Source of the DNA: Eremophila alpestris peregrina
Lineage: Eukaryota; Chordata; Aves; Passeriformes; Alaudidae
Direction of reading: 5' to 3'
Assembly (NCBI GenBank): GCA_009792885.1
Contig: WMCF01000018.1
Location: forward strand, 8,461,307-8,525,306
Length of the DNA: 64,000 bases
Below the pieces are notes generated by a model. It was given only the letters and a program-made list of their open reading frames with translations. It was not told where the DNA came from and did not search any database. The stretch's first letter is position 1. Every line of letters starts with the position of its first letter. Of this stretch, positions 11,057-24,783 are shown in pieces. Both the position numbers and the translations under genes were made by a program.

Positions 11057-14000
11057 AATGCCATTACATGCTTCCTTTAAATAAAGTTGTGTTTTAAAGC
11101 ACAGGTACCTCAGCCACTTAAGGAAGAGTGTCAGTGGGCTTGTGAGAAAGTGTCACTTCATTGTGAAACCTAATTGTGGCAACAAACCCCCCAAAAAGCT
11201 GGGACATAGCTGGGACTCAAGCACAGCAACAACAGCAAAAGGGCACAAGTTGAATGGGGGGGGTGTGATGAGATTTGGGCAGGATCATGGGAAGCAGAGA
11301 AAGGGATGAACAGATGTACCTGAGAAGATGCTATAGCCCTAAGATACTGGCAAGCACTCACAAAAAGGCATTGGGAAATTTTTGGAAATCAGAACTAGAA
11401 GTGATTTTTGCCTGTCATAAATGCAAGAGAGTGAAAGTGAAATCCAAAACAAATGCAAAGGAGGGTGGGTAAAATATAAACCAATGCCAGTCACAGGAGG
11501 GGCTGTGAGGCAGGCACAGGGGGAGGGAGGAGCCAGACTGACCCTGTGTGTACCCTTTACCCTGTTGGCGTGTGTAGAAAGTGGGGAAAAAAAAAATCTT
11601 TGTAGTGGTTTTCCAGCTGCCTGCTGGGTTAAGAAGGGATTGTTTCAGCTGAGCACATAGTCTGGTGTGATGGCAGGACAGAAAAATGGCACCTTGCACC
11701 TCAGCAGGGATATGCTGTACCCAGCCCCTTCCCAGACATCAGGGCAAAACACAGCCAGTGAAATCCAGAAAATGCCTTTTGCACTTAAAAGTTGTGCTGT
11801 TTGTGCCATCCTCTGAGAGCAGCACGAAGAGCTGGGGGGTTCAACAAGTGCAGGGGAGAGGGCAGAGGTGAGCTGAGGCTGGGGAGGTGAGGGCAGGGGG
11901 AATGTGGTGCAGGGTGAGGAGGCTGGGGGTGCCCAGACCCTGGGCTGGGTGATGGGAGGCTGGAGAGCCCCGTGTGAGGCAGGGATAAATGCTGAAAAAC
12001 CCCTTGGGGGTCACAATCAGCAATCTGGGCCTTCCTGTGCTGTTGCTACAAGAAGAGAGTGAAGTCTGCCTGTGCCAAAGTGGTTTTACAAAGTGGGCTT
12101 TGGAAAGGAGTATCAGTGCTGCTCTCCACATCTGAGGGCAGCAGTGCCTGGACAAGCCAGAAAGCGGAGATGGAACCCCAAACATGCAAGAGCAAAGCTA
12201 TAAGCTTCACCTGGTTACCTGAAGTCCAAAAAAACCAAACTCAACTTTTTGTTTCATGTTTTTGGAGCTTTTCAGTCAGCAAGTCAGACAAACAAACCCT
12301 TTTCCCAAGCAGAGAAAAGAGGCAATCTTTGAGCACCCATCAAAGTCCCAGTCCCAGTCTGGAGAGCCATTGTCGCTTGTCCACCCTGGTACCAGGTCTG
12401 CTCCTTGTGATGAGCAGCAGAGCAGCTCCTGGCAGCACAGGGGAAAAGCTGTGTGGGGCTTGCTGTGCTAATCTTCATTAATTCTTTAGACCTGCAAATG
12501 CCCTTTCTCTTGGCTGGTGCACCCAGGATATCCCTGAAGATACGGACTGATCCCTAAGGAAGGAGGGATTTTTTCTTGTTTCCAGAGGGTTCTCTCTGAA
12601 GTCTCCACAAGCACACCCAGCCATAGCCACACAAACAATGTCCAGAGCTGGGGACAGATGGGCTCTGAGCTTTGTTCCAGGCCATGGTTCTCCTTACGGA
12701 CCCTGAACAAATGACCAAATTGACAGCCTGGAAAAAACAAACACCTGAAATGATTCTGCAATCAGTTTTACCCAATTCTGGTCAGCCCTGTATGAGACAT
12801 GAGAGAGTCAAAAGTCCCAGGCAGACAAAGCAAATTGTCACCCCCAGAAGAAGAACAGGCTGTTTCAGCCTCACAGGAAATGTGGCTCTCCAGGGAAATG
12901 CCTGGGGGCAGGACTGTTCTCCAAGTGGTGTGTCTGGCTTACCACAGTATCCACATGTAAAGGTTACAAGAAGTTTTAATGGCTCCAAAGCCCAAATAAT
13001 TCATGTCCTCTGTAGGTTTTTTGCTGTTGATTCTGATAAACAAATACAACCACCTCAGAAATCACGTTTATTCACAGGGGCAAATATTAAATTTTTGTGT
13101 GCCTTGCCCAAGCCAACTTACCTTGTCCTCTGCCTTCTTCCCATTTTCTCTCTCCAGCATCTTGGTTCTGTGTCATTGCCATTTGGAAAGCTTCCAGCAA
13201 GATTTTTCTTTGTCTTTCCTTGTTTTTCACCCTCATTTCTAGACATAGTGTCCTTTTTAGCACCTAATTGTTCTAATTGCCTAATTATCTGTCTCACACA
13301 ATTGTGATTCACAGCTGTAAAATGTTCTTCAGCTTCTGGAGGAACATCTCATTTAGTTTCTCTCACGGAAACCAAGGTGAAGTTGTTTTGCTTGGAGGAA
13401 AGGAATGCCAGAAGCCAGAACACCGTCTCCCACTGCAAACTGGGCTAGATTTGGTTTCTGATTTTCCCCATGCAGGTGTCCCCAAGACCTCATGGGTCAC
13501 ATCTTTGTGTGCCACCACTGCAGGCTGATGGAATTGTACAGAGGGGAAAGTACAAAATGCAGGAGACAACTTCAGCATTCATTTTTTTCCCTGGCAGAGC
13601 CAGATCTCCCTGTGCAATGTTTTGGGGTTCTACAGTTTGTGGCTTCTCAGGGCTTAATGTCCTGGAGAAAGTAATTCCAGAGATGAGATGGCATGAAAGC
13701 AGGCAGAGCTGACATCTGTCCTTCCCCTGTCTTTTTAATAAACTCAATGTCCATTTAAATATCCAGTGTTCCTCTTCAGCAGCTCCTGAGGGCTCCATTA
13801 GCTGTTTGAGAAACTGTACTCATATGACTCAACTTCCTCCAGTGTCTGAGTCATGAGCTTCTGCACCATGGCATGATGAGAGAAGTTACTGTGGTGCCTT
13901 TGCAAAAACAGTAACAGTGCTTGAATCTGTAATATTTTGGGGATTTTTTTGCTAACTCCAGATGTTCCTACCTGAAGAAAGCATTGTTGGGAGATGTTGG

Positions 14001-16065
14001 AAAGCAGGGTGTTAGCAGCACAAACTGCAGCAGCACTGTGGGACTGGGAGGGCTGAACAAGGCTTGTCCCAGCACAGGGACACATCCCCAGGTATCCCTG
14101 GGAGCTGAACTGTGAAACAAGCACAGTCCAGCAGTCAGGGATCAGCCTCTTTCCCTGTTGAATTTACAGCTGTCAGAGGTGTGCACAGAAAAGTGTCTGT
14201 TTATACCACTCTGCAGAATGAGAAAGTTATGAAGTTTAAAAAGCAGATAACCATGAGTTCCTATACTGACTAAAAGCCTGGGAAGTGCCAGTCTGTATTT
14301 CTTGTAGCAGGCTTTCCACAGTTATATTTTCTTCAACAGCAGCTAGACACCATGGATATGCATTGGGTTTACCAAGCTTGTGCAGTGAAGAAGGTGCTGA
14401 GAACCTCTGGCTCAGATTTGTGGGGTTTAAAGTGTGTGGCAGGGACAGCATGGCAGTGAATGTCCTTCTGGAAGTGTGGAGACACAGGCAGGTGGGCTTG
14501 TTTCTCCATGTTTTCCATGAACATTATTACTGGTAAATTAACCTATAGCACAAATACAAGACTCTGCCCTGTGGCTTCTGTGGACACCAAACTGGGAGGC
14601 CTTTTAGCAAAAGGCTGTGAGAAAATATGAGGAAATGTAAAGCTGTCCTCTGAGTGACAGTGAGCTTCATGTGGAGGATCTGAAATTCCAGCAAGGATTT
14701 CCCTGGCAATACCCATGACTTAAAGCAGGCTGGTGTCCTGTGCAAATGAAAGGCTGGAGCCCTGACCTGCCTTTCCCTGGGGTGTGTGGGGAGGGAAGGC
14801 TGCACAAGAGGACTTCTGCTTCGACACTGGCACTTCCTTGTTGCCTGGGAATATGCTGGATGGTTTCTTGGACACTTCCCACTCTTCAGGAGAGCCAGGC
14901 ATATGTAGGAACACCAGAGCTCTGCTCTTGAACCAGCAGCACTGATGCTGCTCCTCCCTCTGCTTAGCAGACCCATGCAAGGACTGAGCTCACTTGGTGT
15001 GTGTGGAGTTCTGAGGCTGGATTTGGAGCTGGAACTCTTGCTGCCACATCCAAATTGCCTGATTAGGAGAATAAGACACCCAGATTCTCTGTAATGTGGG
15101 TGAGCTCCACAAAGTTTACTTTTTATTTTATTAAAGAGGAAGGAGGGAGAAGGCAGAGCTGGAGGGAGAGCCAGATGTAATTGGGTGTGCTGTCGGGTAC
15201 CACAGATGGGCATCAGAGGGGATGACAGAATCCCCCTTTCAGTGATGCTCCCTTGCTCTGTGCAGCATCACCGGCCCTGTCTGTGGAGCTTCCTGAAGCA
15301 TGGCCCCAGCTCAGACAGCTCCTGCAGGACTGGGCTGTGTGGCATTCTTGGGATGTGTTTTATGGGAAATGCTTGAGCTCCTGTCCTTGCACAACCCCCC
15401 AGGACACATCTGTGCACAGGACACTGACCAGAACACCTCCCCTGCAGCACATCTGCCCCAGCAGCTGATATATAGATATACATTTATATTTCCTGTTTTC
15501 AGAGCCCCTTTGTTTCTGCTGCTATGCAAAAGCCCCCTCCAGACATACATTAAAGGGCTTCACTGCTTTGGAAATGGCTTGTTTGCCTACTGAGGGAGGA
15601 AAAAACATCTCTGAAGTTGGTGCCTGAGCAGCACTTATATCTCAATTATCTGCACCTTGCTTCTCTGTGTGTGAGATGATGAGCTAACACGGTTTTCATG
15701 GCTTCATCAGCACCAGTTTAAGAGCAATATTTATCCCTGGTGGTGTCAATCCTTTGGTCAACTCAGCAACAAAGGTGATGCTTGCTGCCCTCTTGCCAGA
15801 GACTGCACTAACGAGCTGAGTGATTTATTCATTGAGGGCAGGGAAATCTGGAGCTTTATTCCAGAGGCCCTGGTGGGAAATTTGCATGAAAATTTCATGC
15901 TGTTCACTTGCAGGAGCCCTTCCCTGCTGTGCTGCCCTTCCCCTCACTGCAGGAAAAGGTCCTGCTGTGCTCCAGCAAGCCCTTTAGTAGAAATACTGAA
16001 TTAAAAGGGAGTTTTTCTGTAGTTGTTGTTCTGAAAAAGTCATGGAATCAGGAAGTTGTCTGTTG

Positions 16066-16081
16066 AAAAAAAAAAAAAAAA
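16066..16081. repeat. Poly(A) tract, 16 bp
   Basis: Uninterrupted homopolymer in DNA without a recognised gene. No processed pseudogene was seen upstream of it. Confidence 0.9.
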
Positions 16082-18334
16082 GTTGGACTTTGGAGTCCTG
16101 TGTGGCTTTTAGACAGTTCTGGCCATGTTGAAACATCTGAAGTTTGCTCTGGTCCCATTAAAGATCAGAAAAACAACTCCTTTAAAAAACTTTGGACATG
16201 AAGGAAAGCAGCTTCTGAGTTCTGGAGCAAAGGGGTGGACCAAACTGGGTCAGCAGGTCTCTAGCACCTGGACATGAAATTAAATTTGAGTTTACTTTAG
16301 AAGTCAGGCTTCATATCCTCAAATGGGATTTGCTGTTAGTCTGGTCACACTTGTATTTTGACTTTGTCCTGCTTGTTTAACTAAAGGCATTGCAGGCATT
16401 GGCCAGGCTGTTTAATAAATCCAGATAATAGCCTTTGTGTTGTTTTGTGAAGGATGTGGGGATCCCAAACCCATGTGTGCATCCAGGCTGTGTGCTGCTC
16501 TGTGCTGGGCTGAGCCCCTCGTGGTTGCTGGCCCTGGGACTTCCCTTTCCCTGTTTATTTGCAGGAAGAAGGAACAGGAAAGAAATAAAAATTAAACTGA
16601 TATTTGATTTTTTTCTTGTCAGTGGAGAAATGTATTGGCCCACAAAACACAACCAGCAAGTTCCACATGGTCCAACCTGCAAACCTGGCTTTAAACAGAG
16701 GGGGTTTGATGTATGGACCCCAGAGGAGGGGGAGTATGGACAGGGATGATGTGTGGGGGAGCTGATGCCACTGTCCCATCTGGTCACTGTCACCCTGACC
16801 TCAAACCAACAAGCAACTGAACACAGCCTCTGGTCTTGTCTCTGGCACTCAAATACCATTGGGAGAGGGAGATACCTTCAGGAGGAAAAGCCTGGGGTGG
16901 CTTCAGGTGGGGGTTCCTTGCTGGAGACATGGCTTGGCCTGCTGGGCTTGATCATTCAAGAGAAGTCTGGGGCTGTCATGGAGGGTTCTGTCCTGCATGG
17001 AGGGTAAATTCAGGACTGCAAGCTTTGGGATTGTTGATTTAATGGCCATTTGGGCAGCCCCTCAGAGGGAGATGCTGAAGCAGACACGTCTCTGAAGGCT
17101 CTCAGGGACCACACACAGCCCCTCTGAGTGCTGCCTGCATCTCTTCCTGTGTGGGGCTCAAGGCTTTAGGCTATTTTTGAGGGAAAGGCAATTTTGTCCT
17201 CTTATTTTTGGTGCTCCCAGCACTCCCTGTACCAACTGCCTCAGGGGCCTGGGTGGCAACTGCTCTGCTGAAACTCCCAAGCAATAGACACCTCCTGTAA
17301 TTGCACCTTCGGAGCAGTCAACTGGCTCCTGCCATGAGCTCTTGAATAATTGAAGCAATATTTGTAGGGTTTGCACTGAAGTACTAACAGCTGTGGTATG
17401 TTTTGATATTTATGAAGCCAAATAAATTATGGATTAGTCAGTGCAGTGAGCCCAGCATGATGCTTATTACTTCTGGGGTGCCAGAGCTGATGAAGTGCTA
17501 TTCACCCCCTTTAACTTCCATTGTGTGGCTGAGTAAGGCTGGTGTCTATTACTGGACTTAATAGAGCTTGCTCACAGGTCTAAGTTCCAGTCCCTGAGAG
17601 CTGATGGGGTGTTTTAATTTGTTCTTCACTCTACAGGCTTTAGGAAGACGTGCTGGGACCATATCTCAGGGTCACAGGCCATCGCATCAGCTCACAGATG
17701 TGGAGGTTATTGTTTCTGTGGTGATGGGGGTGGGTGCTGGCAGAATTAGCAGCAGTTCTTGGCATTAAACTGGAAATTATACAAAATCCAATCTTCTTGG
17801 CAAGCTGGTCTGTGGGTAAATACTGTATGTCTTCTCTAGGATGCCTCATTCATTGAACAAACTTTCCTTCCTAACTGAGCCGGCGTTTGTGAGATTAAAC
17901 TCTTCACTCCATTTTCTGTTATCTGAGAATGTATTTTTTTATGGATGAAAAAAATTTTCACTTCACAAATGTTCCAAATATATTCCAATTTTCTCCCCAT
18001 CAGTGGGAGCTGCCCGCTGGGAAGGGATGAGGAGGGAGCAAGTAATCCTTTGGAGCAGCAGATGGCATCCTACCACTCTAAAGCTTCCCGGTGCTGGGAA
18101 GTGTAATAAATATATAACAGCAAGTGCCTGTGCTCTGCTCATAGCTGCACTCAGCAACTTGGTAGAAAACTGAGAGGTTAGGGATCATTCCTTTATCAAT
18201 CCAGTGCTTTCTCTGTTTGCTGAACCTGTTTTCTGGGATGAAAAGTGATATCTGCAGCTGGTCTGCTCACCCAGATCCTCCTGGTCCATGCAGCCCTCAC
18301 AAAGTGGGCATAGGGAGCTGGCTGGATAAATCTG

Positions 18335-18375
18335 AGGTGGAATGGGTGTTGGGACTGGGTGATCTTTAAGGCCTC
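18335..18375 (+). mobile_element. Possible CR1 3'-end relic
   Basis: GGACTGGGTGATCTTTAAGG resembles the conserved CR1 3' UTR. It is short, so the call is weak. Confidence 0.4.
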
Positions 18376-21300
18376 TCACAACTTGTCCTGGTTTAGGGCA
18401 AATTTGGGAGGAAACTTCCAAAGGGGTGCCTCTAGAAAGAAGATTCAAGCAGCCTCTCTCCCAGCTGGTTCAGGGAAAGAGTTCCTTGGAGAAAAGTGGA
18501 AAACCTGTTTATTTAACGAGCAAAGTATTCACAAGCATAAAAAAGGAATAATATTAAACAATAAAGCTTCTCTCTGTTGTGAAGAGATGGCAAATTCAGA
18601 AAGTCCTTGTCATGTGCTGTAGCTCAGCTCACTTAGTATCTTTTCAGTCCCTCCTGCACAGGAAAATGCCACATCCCAGGGCCCCTGGTGAGCCACAGGT
18701 GTGAGCTCCCAGTGTTCTTTTGGGTTTTCAGTCCAGAGCAGGGCTGATCAGTTCCAAGAAAAAGAAAAACCACAGTCCAGGGAACTTCTCTGCCTCAGCT
18801 AGCTAAAAACTAACTAAAAGAAAAGGAGAGATCTCCCCTGCTGTCTCTGCTGCAGACAGCTCTGTCTGTGAGAAGGATGCAGGGGAGCAAGTGCAGTATC
18901 TGAAAACAAACTGCACACTTCTTCTTCCCCCTTCACTCCTGGAACCAGTCTTAAAAGTGCAGAACTTGATATCCAGCATAAACAGAACAGACAACTGGGG
19001 ATACAAGCATCATAAAGTCACCCTAGGACACAATCCAAACCACGATTCTATGAAATTGTGCCACAAAGTGCCTATTGGTCTGAATAAAAAGTTACAAAGT
19101 CTAGAATGGCTGTCTCAGCTGCTGAGATGTTCCATGTAGACATCTGCATTTTACTACCAAACTGGCTGACATCTGTCCTGAAAAAACTGTGGCACTGTAA
19201 CTTTTACCTAAAAACATCTTACTATAGGAGCTCCCAGAAGAGGTGGCCCAGGAGTTCTGCAGACAGGGGAAGTCCTTGCATTCAGTGAAAGGGATTAATT
19301 CTTCTACTTTCCTTCCTGAAGATGGTGAGGGGATGAAGGGTATTTTCTCTTTAAAATCCTAGTGTAGGTAAAGACTGTACTTTTTCAGCTGTTACTGGTT
19401 GAGGCAGAGTTGCAGGTATTTTAAAGGAAGTTTGGGCTGAGTTTGTGGCTGCAGTTGCTATGTTGCAGATAAATTGTTTACAGCCTGTCTAGAGACAAGT
19501 TAAAAAAGTTCCTCCTATCCCAATTTCCTTGTAAAGGATATAATTATCAAAATCATCACAGTGAAAACAATAATCTACTGGATCACAGAAACATGAGGTT
19601 TGAACTTAATGTTTCTGGGGCTTCTACTTTCAAAAAATGGCTCTTCAAGAAGAACTGCAGCCCACTGTGCAGAGATGATAAGGATTAAAAATGATTCCAT
19701 AGCTCCAGCTTTTGTTTCCACTGAGAGCTGGGACATTGTTTGCTCCTGTCCTTTACAGCACCTTCATCATCATCATCTGACAAAAGCCTTATCACCAGCT
19801 CTGGTGCTGATAGTCCTGCAGCAGTGATTTCTGCTCCTGTCATGGCACCAGCCCTTCTCTGTCTTTCAGCACACCTGCTGACATGTGCTCACTGCTCACA
19901 TTCCAGTGCTGATTTCCTCAGTGACCAATAACTTCCATGAGCACAAGATGCAGGATAGAATTGCGGGCACAGCAATTTTGGGTGAGAATGTGCCCATATC
20001 TGTTTCCCCCCAGCACTCTGAACATCCCCATGGGTGCATGTGCTTCTTGCTCCTGGCAGCTCTGAGGGTGCTGCCTGTGATGAGCAGCTCCAAGGAAGAG
20101 CTGGGAGCCACATCTCAGCTGTCTTCAACTCACACTGATTTCTAGACTCTTACAGATTTCTCACAGAGGCTTGATAGCTAGGAAATTTATGCTTACTGTG
20201 TTAGTCTTTCTTTTCTCATCTGCCTTTTGGCACTGGCCTTACTGCACAGACTGAAAATGTCTGGAGAGTCTCTCTGTTTCTCATGGGCATGGCCCTAATC
20301 ATGTCAGAGGAGGGACTGTGTCTCAGGATGAGCTATCCCACCTCTGGGCTTATGTCTCCCTTGCTCTACAACACTTTTTAATAGAGGAAAAACTTCTGGC
20401 ATCACATGCCAGACTCCTGTGATGGCCACGTTTCCTCATGTGTGCCATGGCTCATGTGATGGCACCATTGCTCTGATGAAGGAGCTGAGGCAAAACAACC
20501 TCCTCAATTCCCTGTTTCCTGCACATTCAAATGAGAATTTACAGGGAACAGAAGTCAACCAGGAGCTGTCACATCCAGAATCTGAGCCCCTGGCTCTCTG
20601 CACTCTTCTCCTGTGGTGTTTCAGAGCAGAATGTGGAGCAGAGGATTTGCCTTGCTCATGCTTTGCTCTGGGTTTGGTTTTTCAGGTAAAGGACTAAGCC
20701 TCACTTTGAGTGCTCCCAAACAAGGTGGTGGGGAGCAGGTGCTCAGGATCTTCTGCAGGCAGGTTCCAAATACTCTCTGGAAATTACATGTCAGTTTGAG
20801 TTACTGGAACTGCTCAGCACAAACTGCAGTTCAGGACATTGACAACAGCTGAGGCAGAGACACTGCAAGGATCCCTTTCCCAGCAAGGATGAGAGCAATC
20901 ACATCAGCTAAGAGAGTTGTTTCTTGCTTTAAAATGACCCAAAAGGTAGATTTAAAGTGAAGTAAGTAAAAAAACCAAACAGCCTGGAGGGAACCTTGCT
21001 ATTCCATAGGAATACTGGAGCATGGTTTACTTTAGTGCTTTCCTGGGGCCTTGATTCATCTGTATTTGCTTTTTATTCTTCTTGGCTCTCAGTCATAGAA
21101 ATGGACATCTTGATTAAAGCTCTTCTTCCAGTGAGGAGGCAGAATGTAGCATCATTTAATCTGAGACTTTTCGTGAATGTCTCAAAGCAAAAAGAAAAAA
21201 AAAATTCATCATAAATTAGCTATTGGAATAAAGAATTTATTTTGGTTATGGCTTACTGAGGGGGCTCACCATGCTGGTTTTATATTTGTCTCTTCCTAGT

Positions 21301-22555
21301 TTCCAGAGGGGTGCTGGGTTTGCTTTCAGACTGCAACCATGCTGAATGGGGAGAGGATGGAAAGATGAAGTGGGAAGAGGAGGCAGATCTTAGCAAGTGC
21401 CCTCAGCTCTGCTCTGAGCCTCCAGCTGGGAGCTTTACTTCAGAGAGCAGAATAAAAATAAGCAAACATTGGGCTCAGTAAGGCAACATGATTGAGGAAC
21501 TGGCAACTGAGATTTTGAGCTTTGTCTGTTATCTTTCCCATTTCTGCCATTTGCTCTTCATTTGCCAGTGGGAAGCAGGTAAGAAGTGCAGAGAGGAATG
21601 AGCACCACAGGGAGGACACATTTACTCAGGTCAAGGAAGAAAGTTGTCCTCAGCCCAGCCCCAGGCAGGCAGGGCTGGCAGCTGTGTGCCAGCCCCAGCA
21701 GATGTGCCCTGAGACCCAACACACAAAATTTAAACATCCAGAGGCTGCTCACTGCCATCCCAAGTGAAGTTTGGGACCAGCACTGGCCTTGTACCTTCTG
21801 CCTCCTCCACTAAATGTGATTTTTCCCCATGGCAAACAGCAGACTCCACTGGTCTTCCCATGGGAACATCCCACAAACCCTTCCTCGTTCACTCAATGTT
21901 TTCCTTCCCATCCTTCAAAGAGGCAGTGTTTATTTGGCTGGAGCTTGTAGGAAGAGCTTGGATGGGTTTATGAGCTCTCTGCCTGAACCCACAGACAATT
22001 ACAAACATGGCTGGCTGCCTGGCTTTGTTAATTAGCCACCAGCAATGCTCCATTTTCCCCTCTGTGGTTTCCTTCTGTATTAGTAGGGCACTGCTCATTA
22101 GTTCTCTTCCTCTTTGGGATGCCACACTTGAACATTATGGCATCCAGATATGCCAGTGAGCTGAAAGCATGAGCTTGATTTGTTTGGGCAATAAAAAAAA
22201 TACTAGTTGCATTTAGATAATTAACCAAAATAACAGCAAAGCTATTTTGTACTGTTGCAATCTGCCATTCCCTGTCCCAGTGCTCCACTTTCTTGTTTCC
22301 TGATCTGCTGGAAACAAAGATTGAAGTAAGTGCCCTCAACCATTTCTTGTTTTTGCTTAAAATAATAGTTTCTTTTCCTCCAAATCTGGTTTGGTCCAGT
22401 GGGTGTCAGCTGACAGGACAACACCCTGGCACTGATGATGTGCAAGAAGTCAGAATGTGCCAGTTTGGGCTCAATTCAACCAGAAATGGCACTTCCATTA
22501 TTTAACAACTTAACACAAAGTAAGAGCAGTAGCAACCAGGGTGGTAAAATAATGT

Positions 22556-22561
22556 TTTATT
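22556..22561 (-). promoter_or_regulatory. Candidate distal polyadenylation signal AATAAA for DPP6
   Basis: The canonical hexamer reads on the minus strand, with GT-rich sequence 20 to 50 nt downstream. It is 2.1 kb past the stop codon. Confidence 0.5.
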
Positions 22562-23809
22562 CCATGAATGAACAAACACTACCATGCCACATCCTAAAGT
22601 TCTTTCTACAAAAGATTGTGGACAGAGCAGATTTTTTACATTTCTCAGTTCAAGTTCATTTCAGGCTCTCGAGCCTGTTCAGCGTAGCAAAATCTGGACA
22701 CGCAGCATTCTCATGGTCTATTTGGCATTTTTTTGCCAGATAAAGCAGATTTACACCGTAGATCTTGTTCACACAATGTCGATGCACTGTAAATTAAAGA
22801 TAATCCCAACCAAACTAGGTAATTTCTGTGGTTTATCAATATATTTTTTTTCCATGGTGGCCAAAGTACAACCAACATTCAAAGCTTAAAATAAAGGTAA
22901 GAAAAAAGACACACTAAAGAACACAATGGAAACATCATCATTGCTGTCAGGGTGTGAGTTTAGCCACGGTACTACGTAAAAAGTAGGAACCTGCATTGAC
23001 ATTCAAGCTGTTAAAACAAGAAAAGGAATTACATTAATTGTTATATTTCCAAGCTAGTGCTTCTAAGGAGTCCTGATCAGCAAAGAAGTGTTACCGCATG
23101 CATGTTGAACACAAGACTAATATTGGATTGGGGATCTGACAAAGAGCTGACTTACATTCCTTTATATACAACAAAATGAAATATACAGTATTAATACTGG
23201 CTGTACATTTGGTCAGAGTATTTTACAAGGAGAGACACTGTCAAAATTCTTATGACACAGTACATGGGAGTGGATGGGAGGCTGGATTCCTTTCTGAGAG
23301 CTGAATGGTTTCACAAAGAGTTTTAAAAGTTGCTTTCCACTGCTGAAATGAGCAGTTAGACCTTTTAAAGCAAAAAAATCCTCCTTTTTGTTTTTCTTTT
23401 ATGGTTGTCAAAACTGGCGTGAACAGAAGAGATAATTAAATGTGTTTGGAAAATGCTAATCATTGACCTGGAATGAAACTAATCCACAGACAGCGTGTGC
23501 AATAAATCTCTGCACATTGTCTCTGTTTAAAAGGCTGTGTAAGATGACCTGTGAGCTCTCTGGTACAAATTCCTGTACCACAGCCTCACCTAGCTGTTCC
23601 CTAGCAGGTTACCAACCATTTGTTCCAACACTAACGAAAGAGAAAGAATAACCATGACTGTGGTGTATTTTTCTACATCACAATCAAAAATATTTCAATG
23701 TAAGCTGATTTAGCTTATTTATGTGCATGTTTTTCAAGGCAGCCAAAGAAAATACTCAATCTTGCCAGCAAGAGCTATTTTGGGAACTCAAGAGTGAGTT
23801 TTTCTTTGC

Positions 23810-23815
23810 TTTATT
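23810..23815 (-). promoter_or_regulatory. Candidate proximal polyadenylation signal AATAAA
   Basis: Canonical hexamer on the minus strand about 820 nt after the DPP6 stop. Whether it is used cannot be told from sequence. Confidence 0.3.
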
Positions 23816-24636
23816 CCAATAGATTTTTTAATATCTGGGTAGCTCAAGTCCCATTGCCTCATTAGACCCCTGAGGCCTAAAGTGAGTTGGTTAATTTGTT
23901 TTATGTTTTTTTTTTCCCCATCCAGAACAAGCTGAGAAGCTAAAAAGGTAAGCATGAGACCCAATGAACAAGAGAAGTAAAAGCCATCCAGAATTAACAA
24001 AATACAGGAAGGTGAAGATCGGTGTAACCATAGTGATATTTTGCACAATTGGATTTGTCTGTCCTGTAGCAATGACAAACCTCCTGAAGATGGAAAAGAG
24101 CAGGCAGGTGTACGAATCTGTATCCTTTAAAATAATTGTGCTGTAATCTTCTCCATGTATCAGATGAGATTTCTTTTTATCTGACACAGTGTGATGCTAA
24201 CTATAGTAACCTTAATGTGGGTGATGGATTTCACTGCTATTGCTTGACTGCTTGACTGCAAAGAGACATTAAATCTTCCAGTTCTCAAAGTGGTTTCTTG
24301 GGGTGTTCCTTCAAGTTCAAGGTCTTGCCATTTTCACTCTTGAAGTCGTTTTGTGGCAAACAAAAAAAAAAAAAGAAAAAAAAACAACCAAAGAAAAAGA
24401 AGATGTTGGTTGTGATGGATTTATTTCAGACAGCAGTTTCTGCTGAGTTCACCATGCTTAATGTTCTTCCATTTAGGAAGGAGTTGCTGTCAAGTAAAGC
24501 AGAGGAGCTGCTTTCAGTTTTTGTTGTTGTTTTTTTTTTTTTAAATACATGCTAACAACATCTCTTTCTTCAGGAAAACGATCCAGTTGCATATTGTCAG
24601 AGAGATCTGCCTTGTGCTTAGCACGGACAAGTAGGG

Positions 24637-24783
24637 TTAATCATCCTCCTCCTCCTCTTTCAGTGGGGCCAGTGGGAGTTTGTCTGGGACCTCGAAACAC
24701 TCCACAAAGAAGTTGACAATGGACTGGTACAAGTGCTGCTCAAATGCTGCGTTGCTGAAGTAATGGCTTTGATCAGGGTAAAT
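24637..24783 (-). CDS. DPP6: DPP6 terminal coding exon
   Basis: 147 nt encoding 48 residues plus TAA. It begins IYPDQSHYFSNAAFEQHLYQ, contains VNFFVECFEVPDKL and ends in an acidic EEEEDD tail. The acceptor is tttttgcag. The His in SHYF aligns with the DPP4 triad His. The acidic C-terminus is typical of DPP6. Several positions differ from the mammalian sequence as I remember it, so the tail appears less conserved than the exon at 30118-30312. Confidence 0.97.
   Translation of the reverse strand: MYPDQSHYFSNAAFEQHLYQSIVNFFVECFEVPDKLPLAPLKEEEEDD

Larger units (their letters stand above)
536..22539. other. DNA downstream of DPP6, no gene recognised
   Basis: About 22 kb with only short, non-homologous open frames on both strands. 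Apart from the repeats listed separately (hairpin, minisatellite, copy A repeat, pentamer, homopolymers, a weak CR1 relic), I see no exon-like sequence, no CpG-island promoter and no structural RNA. An unspliced or lineage-specific non-coding RNA cannot be excluded. Confidence 0.6.
22540..24636 (-). other. DPP6: Probable DPP6 3' UTR
   Basis: About 2.1 kb downstream of the TAA with no coding content. It includes a U-rich tract (reverse complement of the A-rich 24361-24402) and AT-rich stretches without recognisable repeats. The distal end is placed near AATAAA at 22556-22561, followed on the minus strand by a GT-rich segment (about 22505-22535), as expected of a cleavage site. Other minus-strand AATAAA motifs at 23810-23815 and 24420-24425 could give shorter transcripts. 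The extent is inferred, not shown by transcript data. Confidence 0.6.

Noticed and set aside
14527..15213. 228-codon minus-strand frame, the longest single frame in gene-free DNA apart from the minisatellite
   Set aside because: Low-complexity Ser/Pro-rich translation with no recognisable motif. It lacks any supporting splice or family evidence. A cDNA match would revive it.
19030..19056. Possible CR1 end (ACCACGATTCTATGA)
   Set aside because: Only about 15 bases match, with no upstream CR1 sequence.
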